64,000 bases of DNA from Thereva unica (GCA_949987705.1 OX465282.1:86230070-86294069), one strand, 5' to 3'. Counted from the stretch's first letter, positions 43,708-56,475 are shown. Notes: generated by a model not told the origin, from the letters alone. Translations and numbers: made by a program.

Positions 43708-44546
43708 AGAGTGTTTCAGCTAAAGTGTCCAACCGCTTGGCTGTGGATGGGCCTTGGATAGACGAACAAAAAATCGTATGGATGGGGGAGGGGGATCGTA
43801 ACGGTTTACCCGCTAGGGCGTTTTGAAGTTTTTTGGTAAAGGTTTACATATTACCCTGTAATTTTTGTAAATCTATTAGATATTTCCATGAATAAGGCAG
43901 CAATCTACGCAGAATACTCCCGCCTAACTAAAATTGTAAAAGTCAAAACCAACAAAAACAAAATTTTGTTTTTTCTTCACTAAAATTTCCACTTCAACTA
44001 CCTTTTCCTCCAAAAAATACGTAATGAACTAATATGTTGTTTAGAAAATTGGAAAGCTTGGACAATTTTCTATGAATAATGTCTAACAACTATTATGCTA
44101 CGACCTTTACTTTTGAAGTTATTAGAGTAATTGGCTCTATTTTGTACTTTTTCACCTGGGTTTTGTCGAAAAGAACCAAATAAGCACCAAATAAAGCCAA
44201 CTTTTGCGTTAAAATTGCTAATAAGTTCAAAAGTAAAGGTCGTAGCATAATTGTTGTTAGACATTATTCATAGGAGATTGTCCAAGCTTTCCAATTTTGT
44301 AAAACAACATATTGGTTAATTACGTATTTTTGGAAAAAACGGTGGTTGAAGTTGATTTTTTGTTAACAAAAAAAACAAAATTTCAACTTTGACGACAGGG
44401 GAATATGTAAACCTCTACCAAAAAAACTTCAAAACGCCCTAGCGGGTAAACCGTTACGATTCCCACCCCCATCCATACGATTTTTTGTTCGTCTCTCCAA
44501 GGCCTATCCACAGCCAAGCGGTTGGACACTTTAACTGATACACCCT
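43708..44546. repeat. 839-bp foldback element
   Basis: Two arms of about 330-420 bp are inverted copies of each other: AAAGTGTCCAACCGCTTGGC on the left mirrors GCCAAGCGGTTGGACACTTT on the right, ACCCGCTAGGGCGTTTTGAA mirrors TTCAAAACGCCCTAGCGGGT, and the match continues to TAGCATAA words near 44100 and 44245. A spacer of about 80 bp separates them. No coding capacity and no clear target duplication. Confidence 0.9.
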
Positions 44547-45142
44547 ATGAACTATAACAGAATAGAGGAAGAATGCCGCAGTAGAAACTGCAGTGGCGAG
44601 CAAAATTGAGTACATAGTATTCAGTCGGGGGCTGGGATTTTAGGGGATGATAGAAGAAGGGGCCTTGAGCAAGAATTTGAAGAAATTAGCCAGCGATGTG
44701 ACCCATAAAAAAAGTTATGAAGTAAATGTTAAATATTTGGCATTTGTTTGGCTGGTGGAGGAGAAAGTAGGTGGAAGGGTGGGGGTTGGAATTGCAGAGG
44801 GTGTATATGGGGAATCCTCCGAGCACAATTCTGTTAGATTTAGCTTTTCTAATTAGCCAAACTACGAGGAAATTGCCTTGATTCAACTGAGGAGATACAA
44901 GCCCAATTGAAAAAGATTTTGAAGGCCAGGACGTCAACAACTGTTTCGAAGAATGAAAAAACGTTGGCATAAGTATATTCCTAATCCCACCTCGCGCGGT
45001 GTCCCCGGAGTATTCTTCGGAAAGAGCTAACGGGAGACGGGCGAATGGCGAGCTCTCTGCGCCACAAAACAGAGTTTTAAGGCGGTTGGACTGAGGGTTA
45101 ACCCGCTCCCATAAAAACACCATTGTTACGAATCGGCAAACA
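44547..45142. other. LINE A 5' region and flank
   Basis: No gene. The part from about 45000 is probably the 5' UTR of the LINE A copy that starts at 45143. Confidence 0.4.
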
Positions 45143-46600
45143 ATGCCTCGGAACCGGATGGACAACACGACGACGACCTTTGCTTTTCGAACAAAGACAC
45201 GAATCGGATCATGGAATGTGAGAACACTGCTTGCTGAGGGACGGCTGGATGAAGTCCTCAACGAGATGAATCGATATAAAATCAAGATCATGGGACTTAG
45301 CGAGACCAGACATACTGCCCAAACGGTGAGTCCTTCTTATATTCTGGGAGAAACTAAGCGTATCTACTGTGGGATAAATTTTTTCCCATATATTACTATC
45401 TAGGATGAAAGAGGCAGTACACCGAACGCTTAAGGCAGCAGGCTGAATTAAGAAAGGGCCGCTCATGTGTAGATCATATTAAAACCTTGAGAATCATAAG
45501 AAGTCTATTGAATTACGATCCCCCCTTTACCTTGCTTTCGTAGACTATGAATATTTAATACGACCTTTATATTGCAGGTACTACGGCAACTTGGACTGCC
45601 TGATAAAATAATAGAATTGATAAAAGCCCTATACAACAATTCCAAATGCAGTTCTCCATAATGGAAAATTATCCGACAGTTTTGAGGGGAGTTCAAGAGT
45701 ACGATAAGGATACCTACTTTCGCCATTACTATTTCTTATAGTAATAAACGACATCCTTGTCGGCGCTCCATATAGTAGAACAGGCGGCATACAATGAGGT
45801 TTGCTAGACCGCCTTTAGGATCTCGACTGACTGATGATATTTGTTTGCTGGCCCACAGACAACAGGACCTCAGAAACATGTTAAACAATTTGGCAACAGA
45901 AATTAGTCCAGCAGGCTTAAGGCTAAATCCGAATAAAACCAAAGAAATGCGGAATAATACAAACACTATTGAATGGACAGCGCTGAATAACCGTGACGTG
46001 GAACTGGTAGATAAATTATGCTACCTTGGTAGTATTATTACCGAAAATGGTGGGGCAGAAGAAGACGTAAGTTCCAGAATAAACAAAGCACGAACATGAA
46101 CATGCCTGATCCAAATATGAAGAGATCTCAACTAACACCAAATTGCGGTTTTTAACTCCAACGTTAAGGCAGTTCTTTTATATGGTTGCGAAACATGCAA
46201 AGTCACCCGATTCAGGACGTCTACAAGTTTCCATCAACAGATGCCTACGTCGCATCGTAGAAATCCGCTGGCAAGATAGAATTTCAAATGAAGAGCTATA
46301 ACGACGTGCCGGCCAAGAAAGGATAGACGATCAAATCAGACGAAGGAAATGGAATTGGAATAGCCACACCTTGCGATGCGAAAACGATAATCTAGCCAAA
46401 CAGATCCTTGCCTGGATTCCGCAAGGATCCCGTCGAGTCGGATGACCTAGAACAACGTGGAGGAGAACCCTACTAGCAAAAGCCGCAACAACTGGGAAAT
46501 CCTGGTCGGAGCTTAAAGCTGTCGCCCAAAACGTAGTCTGATGGAGGGCATCTGTTTCCGCCCTATGTCCTATGAGGGATTAAAGGAACATAAAGGAAAG
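45143..46600 (+). pseudogene. LINE family A, internally deleted copy
   Basis: Starts MPRNRMDNTTTTFAFRTKTR with the endonuclease opening IGSWNVRTLLAEGRLDEVLN and IMGLSETRHTAQT, then jumps at about 45370 into the RT (KGRSC, VDHIKTL, GLPDKIIELIKALYNNSKC, DDICLLAHRQQDLRNMLNNL), ending with the family's C-terminal tail. Most of the endonuclease and the RT fingers are deleted. It supplies the true N-terminus of the family. Confidence 0.85.
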
Positions 46601-48110
46601 GAATAAGCCGGCTGTGATAGAACTTAAATTAATATACAAATAATTTCAAAGTAGATATTTGAAAATAATAATAATTGAATTTTTTAAGATTTCTAAAAAG
46701 GTGTAAAATAATTTATATAATTCAGATAAGCCATTTTAGTCACATAAATTCCTTCTAGAATGCCACCATAGCACAACACTTTTTGCCTTTACTCACAATT
46801 TGTAACTTATCCCTTTTTGTTTACAATCCATTTTCGCAACTATTTTCTCCTCCAATCCTATATAAATAACATAATACAGAAAGAGGTTAAAGAACTGGGA
46901 CTTAAAAGATAGAATTACAGAAGGCTTAAAACTTAAGCCGTCACACTTGTTAAATGGGTCAAGGGCCCCTTTATGTCTTCCAACATAAAAAATAATGTCA
47001 AATCTAAAAATAGTCTTGTTATAGAAAGTTATATTTATGTTTTGAACTTCTGCAAAATTATTTCTTCAATAATAGAGGATTAATGAAAATCGCACACAAA
47101 CTGCACATCAAGTAGAAGGAAAACCCCCAAAAATCGATTCACTCAAGACGTCAAAAAATATTTTCTTTCTGGATCAACATTTCTTTTAATCATATAAGGA
47201 GTAATAATTTAGCAATTCTAGCACCACTTTCAAATGGAAATAAGTTTAAATTAATTGTTTTGATTGAAATTTTATTATATTACGTGGTAAATTAACGAAA
47301 TATGTAAAAAAATAAACTCACCGTAATTTTTCAACACCTATAAATTGGATGACACTACTTCGTTGACAGTATCAGGAGTCCTGCGCAGCATTTATCCTTT
47401 CTGTTTTCAACCGCCTACAAAATATCCCACAACGATTCCTTTCCCTTTGTTGATTTTTTATGAGGCCAAGACGTTAACGTCTCACTTAAAAACACGAGAA
47501 GAAAACCTTCCAACAACTGACACGGCGGCGGTAGACCATATTATGATAAAAAACTTCTCAACAGCGAAAAGAAAATATTAAGGTGAAAAATCGCGTCGAC
47601 TCAAACAATAAAAACATTTCGAATGAATTTCATGCGATTGCCGTTATGAGATATGGGAAATTCCGTGACGTTTTCTTTCTTCATGCGAAAAGGATATTAG
47701 GCGACGGCCGCGAGAATAACTGAACTTGACCACGCCACAGGCAATTCTTTGCGTCCGATGGGAAGTCTCCCCATTCTGGCCCCACCGACTCGGAGTCGCT
47801 TATTCGCCTACACTGAATAGAGCTGTGTTAGTTCGCTTCTCTCTCCGGATTCTAAAGATGAAAACCTATCGACGACTTGGAGAATTGTTTAAAAATAGAC
47901 TTTCGCGTTGTAGATCTAGAGGTGTAGACAAAATCCTTTGCTGTAGATGATTAATGCAAATGCGAGGAGAAACTGCAAAAGTTTCTTGTCATTTACGTAA
48001 ATAAAAATTAAATGTATTAATAAAATTCAAAAATCGACATTGTTTTTCTTTTTTACGCAGCATGTAACTGATAATAAATTTAATTAAACGCTTAAAATTG
48101 GTGGTCAGTC
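46601..48110. other. gene-free AT-rich stretch
   Basis: No supported gene. The short frames at 47345-47581 and 47726-47950 have no recognisable domain. Confidence 0.4.
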
Positions 48111-50136
48111 ATCAGCGGAATAGGGGGAATAACATGTAGCATAACATGCACGTGCCGTAACTATTTCGGACTGATGGAAGTGCGATCATAACCTCCTAGC
48201 GGTGGCCACTGGTAACTATTCTACGAGAGAGGATAGGCTAATATGATCGGGCTAGTCCCTTCCAAGTAAGGTTGGCGTGAGGCTAATAACCTCACCCGTA
48301 AAAAACAATTATGTATTACCGAACGAGCAACATGCCTCGGATACTGGAATAAACGACGACGACCACGGCAACGAAAAAGGCAAAACGATTTACGAATTTT
48401 TTCATGGAATGTTCGAACTCTGTACAGAACTCGAGCTTCAAAACATCTGGCCGATACCCTGTCAAAGTATAAAGCTGACATTACCGCCATTCAGGAGATG
48501 AGATGGACAGGGAATTGTGTTTTGGAAAAACCTGAGTATGACGTATTACAGCTGTCATACAAAACACCATGTTCTAGGAGTAGGTTTTATGGTTAGCAAA
48601 AGAATGAAGCCTACCATTATCGGCCTTAACGCAATAAACGAAAGGCTATGCTCCCTTCGTGTGCGAGGTAAATTTAAGAACATCAGCCTCATAAACGTTC
48701 ACGCACCTACAGAAGAGTCCCCGGATGGTGATAAAGAAGAATTCTTCGAATTAGTTGAACGGGAACTTAATATACCCCAGGTATGATGTAAAAATCATAC
48801 TGGGAGATCTGAACGCCAAAGTAGGCCGGGAGCTATATACAGGCAATATGTCGGCAACCACAGCTTGCATGGACAGCGAGTTGTAGAGATGGCAGCAAGT
48901 AAGAACTTGGTCGTTGCAATTACTAGATTTGCGCGTAAAGATATCCATAAAGCCACCTGGGTAGCTCCTGATGGAGCCACTCGCAACCAAATAGATCATA
49001 TGTTGATAGACCGCCGCCACCTTTCGGGTCTGATGACGGTACGAACGTACCGAGGTGCCAACTTCGACTCGGATCACTATCTTGTTGGTATGGTGCCCCG
49101 AGAGCGCATTACAACGCTGAAAAGCAAATACTGTCATTAGTACTGCTAATTCCATCTTAGGCAGAAGTCGTAAAGATCGGAAGCTGGCAACTGAGCGAAT
49201 GAATGCAAGCTGGCAAATGCTGCGTACCGAGCCATGTAGCAGTCTCAGAGAACACGGGCACGCGAAGAGAACTATAAAGAGCTCAGAAAAGAAAAAAAGA
49301 GAATTCACAGACGAAAAAAGGAAGCCTGGGAAAAAAATCTCGTCTGTGAGCTAGAACAGTACAGAGAACGACGGCCGCACCAGGCGCGGGAGTTCTACCA
49401 AAGAGTCCGCAGTATGACGCAATTCACACCACGTTGCACATACTGCAAGGACAAAGAAGGGAATCTGATCACCGATCCTAAAGGCATCTTGGAGCGATGG
49501 GAAGAGCACTTTCATGAATTGCTAAATGGCGAGTTAACTGAGAATTCGGAGGCTCCACCAATATCTGATGACAATGCTATGCTGCCGCCACCAAGCATAG
49601 AAGAAGTTAGCAGAGCCATCAGCCGGCTGAAAAACAACAAGGCCTCGGGTGCAGACGGCATCGCAGCGGAGCTGGTTAAATATGGAGGGCCTAGATTACA
49701 CCAAGCGATTCATGAATTAATTGTGCAAGTATGGGAGTAGGAAGTGATGCCAGAAGACTGGAGAAAAGGCATCCTCTGTCCGGTACACAAAAAAGTAGAT
49801 ATCACAGCGTGCAGTAATTATCGCGGTATAACGTTGTTGAGTACCGTGTATAAGATATTCTCCGCTATCCTACAAAACAGGATGGCCCCATACGCTAGAA
49901 ACATCATAGGCCATTACCAGTGTGGCTTCAGCCCAGGCAAATCAACGACTGATCAGATTTTCACCTTGAGGCAGGCTATGGAAAAATGTCTAGAGTTTCA
50001 AAACTCAATTCAACACCTCTTCATAGACTTTAAAACCGCCTATGATACCATAGCCAGGGTAGAACTCTACAAAGCCATGAGAGAATTCGGCATCCCCAAC
50101 AAACTGACAAGACTATGTAGGTTGACCATGATCAAT

Positions 50137-50473
50137 AGGCCCCCATCCACGGTCAAACAAATCGTCAAACCAATTTTCGACAAACAGCGCACACATTTAT
50201 GCTTTGACATTTTTGGCCATCAACGAGGAAAACTTTCTTCAAACATCCCGAGCGACATTTCATATAATCTACTGTAAACAAAGCGAATTTTACATGGCAC
50301 ACAGGCAAAACTCACACACACATTTAAGCTGTTTGAAGGAAATATTAAACCAGACGAATATTTTCTTCAAACAGCGGCCAACTTCGAAAACTTGTATTTT
50401 ATACACGCACACTTGCAATTTTTTCGATGTTGGCCAGGAATTTGACGATTTGTTTGACCGTGGATGGGGGCCT
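50137..50473. mobile_element. 337-bp MITE in the RTE-like LINE
   Basis: Inverted ends AGGCCCCCATCCACGGTCAA, matching over more than 30 bp. The RT frame resumes after it. Flanks AAT and ATT suggest a 3-bp target duplication with one change. Confidence 0.85.
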
Positions 50474-50560
50474 ATTGTGTCAAGCCAAGTAAAGGTATCC
50501 GGAACACTGTCCAGACCAATCAACATCTATAATGGACTCCGACAAGGGGACGGTCTGGCC

Positions 50561-51183
50561 TGCCTCCCGTTGGCCCCGTATGTGAGGAAGGACGATTCCG
50601 GAGACTCTACAATGACGAGACATAGATGTTGTGAAGAAAATAAAGCTCGGTAGGCTCCGGTGGGCAGGGCATCTAGCTCGTATGAGTGAAGATGAGCCTG
50701 CTCGGAAAGTTCTTTGCGGTAAGACCTATGGGGTGCGACAGCGAGGGAGGCCCAACCTTCCAAAGGATGGAACTGGATGACATCGGCGCAGAATCGGGAC
50801 CGGTGAAGAAAACAGTTGCTCGAGGCCAGGACCGGATCCCGGTTATAGAGCCGTTAAAGAAGAAGAAACGCCTGCCTCCCGTTGGCCCCGTATGTGAGGA
50901 AGGACGATTCCGGAGACTCTACAATGACGAGACATAGATGTTGTGAAGAAAATAAAGCTCGGTAGGCTCCGGTGGGCAGGGCATCTAGCTCGTATGAGTG
51001 AAGATGAGCCTGCTCGGAAAGTTCTTCGCGGTAAGACCTATGGGGTGCGACAGCGAGGGAGGCCCAACCTTCCAAAGGATGGAACTGGATGACATCGGCG
51101 CAGAATCGGGACCGGTGAAGAAAACAGTTGCTCGAGGCCAAGACCGGATCCCGGTTATAGAGTCGTTAAAGAAGAAGAAACGC
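50561..51183 (+). repeat. 312-bp tandem duplication of a LINE 3' end
   Basis: Two head-to-tail copies (50561-50872 and 50873-51183) differ at only a few bases by eye. Each encodes LRWAGHLARMSEDEPARKVL and GVRQRGRPNLPKDGTG and ends GTTAAAGAAGAAGAAACG. Confidence 0.95.
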
Positions 51184-51214
51184 TTAAAATTAGCTATTCT
51201 AACCTCTTCTAACT

Positions 51215-52327
51215 TATTTTTTAGGGTCCCCTGCGTTCTATTTTTTGCCAGGTTGTATCAGAGATCCAGTGTTGCTGATTTCTTTGGACATAACCGATGC
51301 TCGTTTTCGCAGCCGTCAATAGCCGTGTTTTTTTAATGAACTATATACATTGATTATATACTAACTATTTCTCTATAATCAATGTCTTCCCCATACAAAT
51401 CTCAAAACCCAGGTTTTATCGGGGTTTCTACCGAGGTTTTGGGAAATTTCTTAATTTGCATACTTTACTTTGGGGGGTTGGCATGTTGCATACTTTCGGG
51501 GTCGGAAAGACGTAATTTAAAAATAAAAACAACAGGAAAGTGATGAGAGCAAATTTATAACAAATAATTGATTTTTTAGAAACATATTTATTATTTTCTA
51601 GCGAGGATTTCGTGTAACAGTGCAAAAAATAACACTTAACTTCCGTTTAATTTTGAAGTAGCATCGAAGTAGGCGCTACATGAAATTTCCCTTGTCGTTT
51701 TTTTAATGAACTCGATGAAAAAACTACATAGTTCATTAAAAAACACGTCTGATATAACGCCCTTTGTCATACTCCACAGCTCTTTAATATTTGTGCTGTC
51801 AGAAAAGATTTGCTGGTTTAATATTTGTTGCCGGTTTCCAGCAGATTCTCGCTTTTTACCGCTCTCTGCAGAAGGTGTCGTGTTGCACGTTTCTGATTGC
51901 GGCGATTTTTAAGCGAATAGTTGCTATGGTCACTTTCAGTGTCTGCTTCCCTAAACCTCCTGACAACCTCCAGAATAGTTCTCCATCTGCGGCTGACGGC
52001 CACGTGATCTATCTGATTTCGCGTTCTGCCATCGGGCGACACCCAGGTCACTTTGTGTATCTTCTGGTGCAAAAGTAAGTTCCACCTACCATGAGTTGGT
52101 ACGAACTACAAAAGTCAACGCAAAGCTCGCCATTGTTATTGGTAACTTGGCTTAGGCCTTGATTTCCAATTGTGTGTTCAAGGCCGGTGTTAAAACAATG
52201 ATGTCTCCCCTTGGAATAGAGCGAAAAACCTCATTCAGTCGCATATAGAACTCGTCTTTGATGTCATCTTCTGCGTCTTCGTAACTGCATCTCCAGCTTG
52301 AGATGGATCCTTTCCCAACGATTACTC
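51215..52327 (-). pseudogene. LINE family A, endonuclease part, with an insertion
   Basis: The minus strand reads DAEDDIKDEFYM, LNEVFRSIPRGDIIVL, then HQKIHKVTWVSPDGRTRNQI and RRFREADTESDH. Downstream it matches 11830-11964 and 19408-19600. An AT-rich insert occupies about 51322-51748. The side toward 52327 is cut at the junction with another LINE fragment. Confidence 0.8.
51322..51748. mobile_element. MITE-like insert with GTGTTTTTTTAATGAACTAT ends
   Basis: The left end GTGTTTTTTTAATGAACTAT is mirrored by ATAGTTCATTAAAAAACAC near 51730. The LINE A copy at 11930-11970/19403 shows the uninterrupted sequence. The target duplication is unclear. Confidence 0.65.
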
Positions 52328-52331
52328 CACC

Positions 52332-52620
52332 ATGGACCCTTTGGGCCATCGTAGAAATGTAGCAGCACTGACAAAATTATATCGGTACCCCGCCTCCACC
52401 GCTATCTTATACCTGCAACACCTTATTAGCCTATTCGTCTCTTTCCCTTTCACGCACTCTAAAAAACTAGTAAAAAGAACGTTTCTAAATAAAACAATCC
52501 GACTGTGGAACATCCTCTTGCATTCAGTATTTCCGAACACCTACAACATTCAAGAGTTTAAACCGAGGATTCATCACTATCATCTTCAACAATCTCCCGA
52601 CCCTGATAATCTTTAGCCTA
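52332..52620 (+). pseudogene. Jockey/CR1-like LINE 3' fragment
   Basis: MDPLGHRRNVAALTKLYRY, then FLNKTIRLWNILLHSVFP and NTYNIQEFKPRIHHY. Same type of tail as 43030-43612. Confidence 0.75.
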
Positions 52621-52789
52621 TTCTATCTCTAGTGGTGGGCAGAATCAAACCCGCTGGATAAACAACCCGCCCGCTGCCCGCTGGATAAACAACCAACGAC
52701 GATAGTGGCGAGTGTGAGACGCTATAATCCCGTCTACCAGCGAAGGACTAGCAACGTCAATTGTTATGAAACCGAAAGCAGAACCTCGG

Positions 52790-55075
52790 ACCGGATGGAT
52801 AACTCAATGACGAACTGGCAAATGGAAAAACGACTATGATTTTGGAATATTTACATGAAACATGCGAACTCTATACCAACCTTGGAAGTTAAGAATACTA
52901 TTAGACCACCTTGAAAAATACAAGGCTGATAAAGTGGCGATTCAAGAAGTTAGATGGAATTACACAATATACTACAGCTGTTGAGATAAAAAGGACACCC
53001 TAGGACGGCATTTATCGTAAGAAAAAAAGCAATAAGCGAAAGAATGTGCAAGATACTAATTAAAGGCAAATTCCACAATTACTCCCTCATTAATATACAT
53101 TCTCCAACCGAAGATAGGTTTGAGGAAGGAAAAGAGGCCTTCTACGAAAACCTTGAGAGAAACCTCAGAAAATGTCAAATGATGTAAAAGTGATTATAGG
53201 AACTGCTAACGCAAAAGTAGGGCAGGAACGAATCTATTACCCAACCATTGGAAAGCACGGTATACATCCTGAATGTAATGATAATGGTCGTAGACTGATG
53301 GACTTCGGTGCTGGAGCTAACATGATAGTAGCCAGCACGAAATTCCAACATAGAAGAATACAAAGAGTAACTTGGAAATCTCCTAATGAGGAGACGATCA
53401 ATGCTAGACCACATACTGATTAGTACATGGTACAGCTCCAGCATAATAGATGTTAGAACGTACCATGGAGCAAACGTGGACTCAGACCATTTTCTGGTGG
53501 GTGCTAAGGTGAGAGGCACGATATCATGCGTCAGGACAGGATGTAGGAGAGAACAAAGCGAGCGAAAAAATAATACCGCGGACCTCAAAGAAGAGCAAAT
53601 TAGAGAAGAATATGTAACAGAGCTAAATAGAAGGTTCGATGCATCGGATCACCAATATTAACGAAGAATGGGCTAAACTAAGGACCATATAAAGGAAGTT
53701 GAAGCAATCAAGCTAAAGGATGAAGGGTGCGCTAGAGTAACGGAAGATAAGAATGAATCTTATGCTAGCATACTACAAAGATACACAACTAGAAATTCCG
53801 TAGCGGCCTATTAGAAAAAACGACGAATCGAGGAACAAACGTGGCTGGAGGAACAAATGGCAGAGATAAACGAACTCGGGAATACTAACGAAGTCAGAAA
53901 GCTATATGAGAAAGTGAACAAGAAACGTAAAGAGTTTATTTAAACCCAGAGTATCGATGTGTAAGGACAAAAACGGTAATATCCTGAGTCAAAAACTAGA
54001 AGTCTTAGAAAGATGGAGGGAATATTTTAATGAGCTGAGAGTGAGTGTGAATCAACTCAATAGAAACGCACCAGCCGATAGCGATACTGGTGCTGCTAAT
54101 GAAAGTGAGGTACCTACAATGTACGACGTACGAAAAGGAGATCAACTCGTATGTGAGAACTATAGGGGTATAACCCTCCTCAACTCAGCGTATAAAATTC
54201 TGTCTACTGTTTTGTACAAAAACTTTTACCCATCTCAAAATACATAGGTAGTTATCAATGTGGCTTTCGACCAGGTAAGTCCACTTCAAACCATATTTCC
54301 ACTTTAGGAAGAATTTTGGAAAATCATGGGAGTTCAACATCAATATTCACGTATTATTTGTAGACTTCAAGCAAGCATATGACAGCGTCAAGAGTGAGGA
54401 GTTATTTTAAGCTATGGAATGCTTCTGATTTCCAAAACACCCAATCAAAGTAACAAAAGCTACAATCAATGGTGTCCGAGGCAGAGTAAGAGCTGAACGA
54501 AACCTCTCAGAAAGTTTCACATCACAGAGAGGCCTGAGACAAGTTAACGCACTATCTTGCCTCCTATTTAACATAGTGTTGGAGAAGGTGGTAAGAGGCT
54601 CTGGGGTAGAAACGACAGGATCCATCCTTAACAAGTCAATATAGACAATGGCTTATGAGGATGACGTCGCTCTAATAGGTAGGCCTTTTGCAAGTGTGAA
54701 AGAAGCCTAAATCAAACTGGAAGCAGCTGCGAAAAGAATGGGATTACTCACGTATCAAAACGAAGTATCTTTGCACTTCAAAAAGATACACAACGGCAAG
54801 GCAAAACATTACCATAGATTCATATAACATAGAAACTGTTAAAGGATTTATTTATCTTGGGACAGTATTGCAAGTTGACAGTGGTGAGACAGCGGAAATC
54901 AGATTAATGAAGTGTAAACTGTATACCACGCTACTCAAACCCATTCTGATGTTAGCATCAGAGGCATGGACTTTGAAAGTGGTTGATGAAATTTCTCTAG
55001 GCACATTTGAAAGAAAAACTCTACGCATAACATTTGGCGGTGTCTGCGAAAGCGGTCAATGTAGAAGGAGATATA
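52790..55075 (+). pseudogene. RTE-like LINE, second copy, badly degraded
   Basis: Endonuclease blocks NIHSPTEDRFEEGKEAFYEN, RRIQRVTWKSPNEET and DVRTYHGANVDSDHFLVG. RT blocks CENYRGITLLNSAYKILSTV and (shifted) YQCGFRPGKST. The later RT region (LIGRPFASVKEA, TLLKPILMLASEAWTLK) is also readable. Many stops. It is diverged from the 48330 copy. The frame is cut at 55075 by a MITE, and the C-terminal tail reappears near 55680. Confidence 0.85.
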
Positions 55076-55239
55076 GGGTGCGTTTCAAGTTCCATCAATG
55101 ATTGCACATTCCATCTTGTCAACATCACATACATATGTCCCATATTCCATAATTTTTTGTCGGATTCGAACAATCCATCAATGATTAGGGTTAATTTCCA
55201 TGACTGATTTCTGGTTGTGATAGAACTTTAAACACACCC
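55076..55239. mobile_element. 164-bp MITE, GGGTGTGTTTC family
   Basis: Ends GGGTGCGTTTCAAGTTCCAT and the inverse of GGGTGTGTTTAAAGTTC, with the duplication ATA (55073-55075 and 55240-55242). It matches 22543-22714 throughout. Confidence 0.9.
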
Positions 55240-55283
55240 ATAATCATGAATTATACCAACCGTGCCGGGGACCCGACATTGTG

Positions 55284-55672
55284 AAAAATAATGCATACTT
55301 GCATGGGCAAGTTGCCCAAGCTGGACCCGCATCCACTTGCGGAAGAATCATTTGCACATGCAATCAAATATGCCTTAATGAACTTGTTTCGCCATAGTTA
55401 ATGTGGTCTTGATTAATTGTCATTTTTGATATTTTTCTATTATATTTAGTACACGCTATCAATATTCTCCGCATCCATTTTATGTTGTTAACCAATACTT
55501 CGACATTTGCTTCGAAGTGTCTTCTTTTTTGCTTCGAAGCTTTCCGCAGTGTGATCGGAAAACTTGCAAAGCTTGCGCACATTTGCATTTGTGCACTCTG
55601 TGCAAACGCATGCTTGGTTTAATGAAACTAATGCAAATGCAAATATGCGCAAACTGCATTATTGAAAGCACC
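55284..55672. mobile_element. possible MITE with ATAATGCA ends
   Basis: ATAATGCATAC at the left and CTGCATTAT at the right, with TGAAA beside both tips. It separates the LINE body from its C-terminal tail. The inverted match is short. Confidence 0.4.
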
Positions 55673-55676
55673 CAAA

Positions 55677-55860
55677 ATTAAGTAGATTACGATGGATGGC
55701 ACACGTACAAAGGCTTGACGATAGCAACCCTGCAAAAATAGCGATAAATCGAATTCCTGATGGAGAGCAAAATTGAGGTCGGCCAGGAACCGAATGGCAT
55801 TGAGAGGAATGCTGGAGGAAGCCAAGGCCCATAGCAGGTTGCAGTCCTACAGGTGATGAT
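55677..55860 (+). pseudogene. RTE-like LINE C-terminal tail
   Basis: Reads LRWMAHVQRLDDSNPAKIAI, then GRPGTEWH, the standard tail, probably of the 52790 copy. Confidence 0.65.
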
Positions 55861-55976
55861 TCTATGGCCACTGTTCTGAAAGTCGAGTCATATGACAATC
55901 GCATGTAGATTTCTATGTCGTCTGTTTTTTAGTTGGTGCGCTGAGAGTCGAGTGGAGTGACAAGTCGATTGAGTTG

Positions 55977-56475
55977 GAGCATTTTCGAAAATTCGCCATG
56001 GTAGCCACCAGTCCAACCAGAAGTTAATCTACCATTGGCTGCTTTCGGTATCGTCAAATGACCATCAATCAACTGCGTCGGCTGCAAAAATGACTGATGC
56101 AGTTTGCAGAAGTGACTAGTTTTACTGCCAATTTGATGATTCCGACCACCTGACATTAAAATGATTGCAAGATGGCAGTGCGAATGTGCATTGCCGAACG
56201 TTTGGCAATAGTCAATTTTCATTTCTGAGCTCTTGAGTATCATCTATTGCAATACCGAACGAATGACTTATCGTCTACTGCTCTGCAAATGACGTTTCCG
56301 AACGCAGCCGTTGATGACCTACCCCCTTACCCTGTGACGAGACTCTGGCTACCTTATCGGTGAATATTAAAACCTGGTGAATGGTGACTTATGGCAAGTA
56401 ACCAATCTTTGAACGTGGTAGATTAACTTCTGGTTCGACCGGTATCTACCATGGTAAATTTTCGAAAATGCCCTT
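55977..56475. repeat. ~500-bp inverted-repeat element
   Basis: GCATTTTCGAAAATTCGCCA at the left is mirrored by TACCATGGTAAATTTTCGAA and AATGC at the right, and GAAGTTAATCTACCA is mirrored by TGGTAGATTAACTTC. Non-coding; no clear target duplication. A short direct repeat ATCCCTAGTATGCCAT follows at about 56527-56560. Confidence 0.75.

Larger units (their letters stand above)
48330..51183 (+). pseudogene. RTE-like LINE
   Basis: Blocks in order: endonuclease pieces (INVHAPTEESPDGDKEEFFE, ARKDIHKATWVAPDGATRNQ, TYRGANFDSDHYLVG), linker, then RT: ERWEEHFHELLNGE, LKNNKASGADGIAAELVKYG, MPEDWRKGILCPVHKK, SNYRGITLLSTVYKIFSAIL, YQCGFSPGKSTTDQIFTLRQ, LFIDFKTAYDTI, FGIPNKLTRLCRLTM, GLRQGDGLAC. A stop sits between VWE and EVMPEDW (49738), and several frameshifts break the endonuclease. 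A MITE cuts the RT at 50137, and the catalytic YADD region is deleted between LRQGDGLAC and the C-terminal tail, which is duplicated in tandem. Confidence 0.9.

Noticed and set aside
43708..44546. Short frames inside the foldback arms (for example 44070-44264)
   Set aside because: They arise from the inverted arms and carry no domain.
45143..46600. A host craniofacial-development-like or endonuclease gene
   Set aside because: Motifs and repeated copies show it is a LINE polyprotein.
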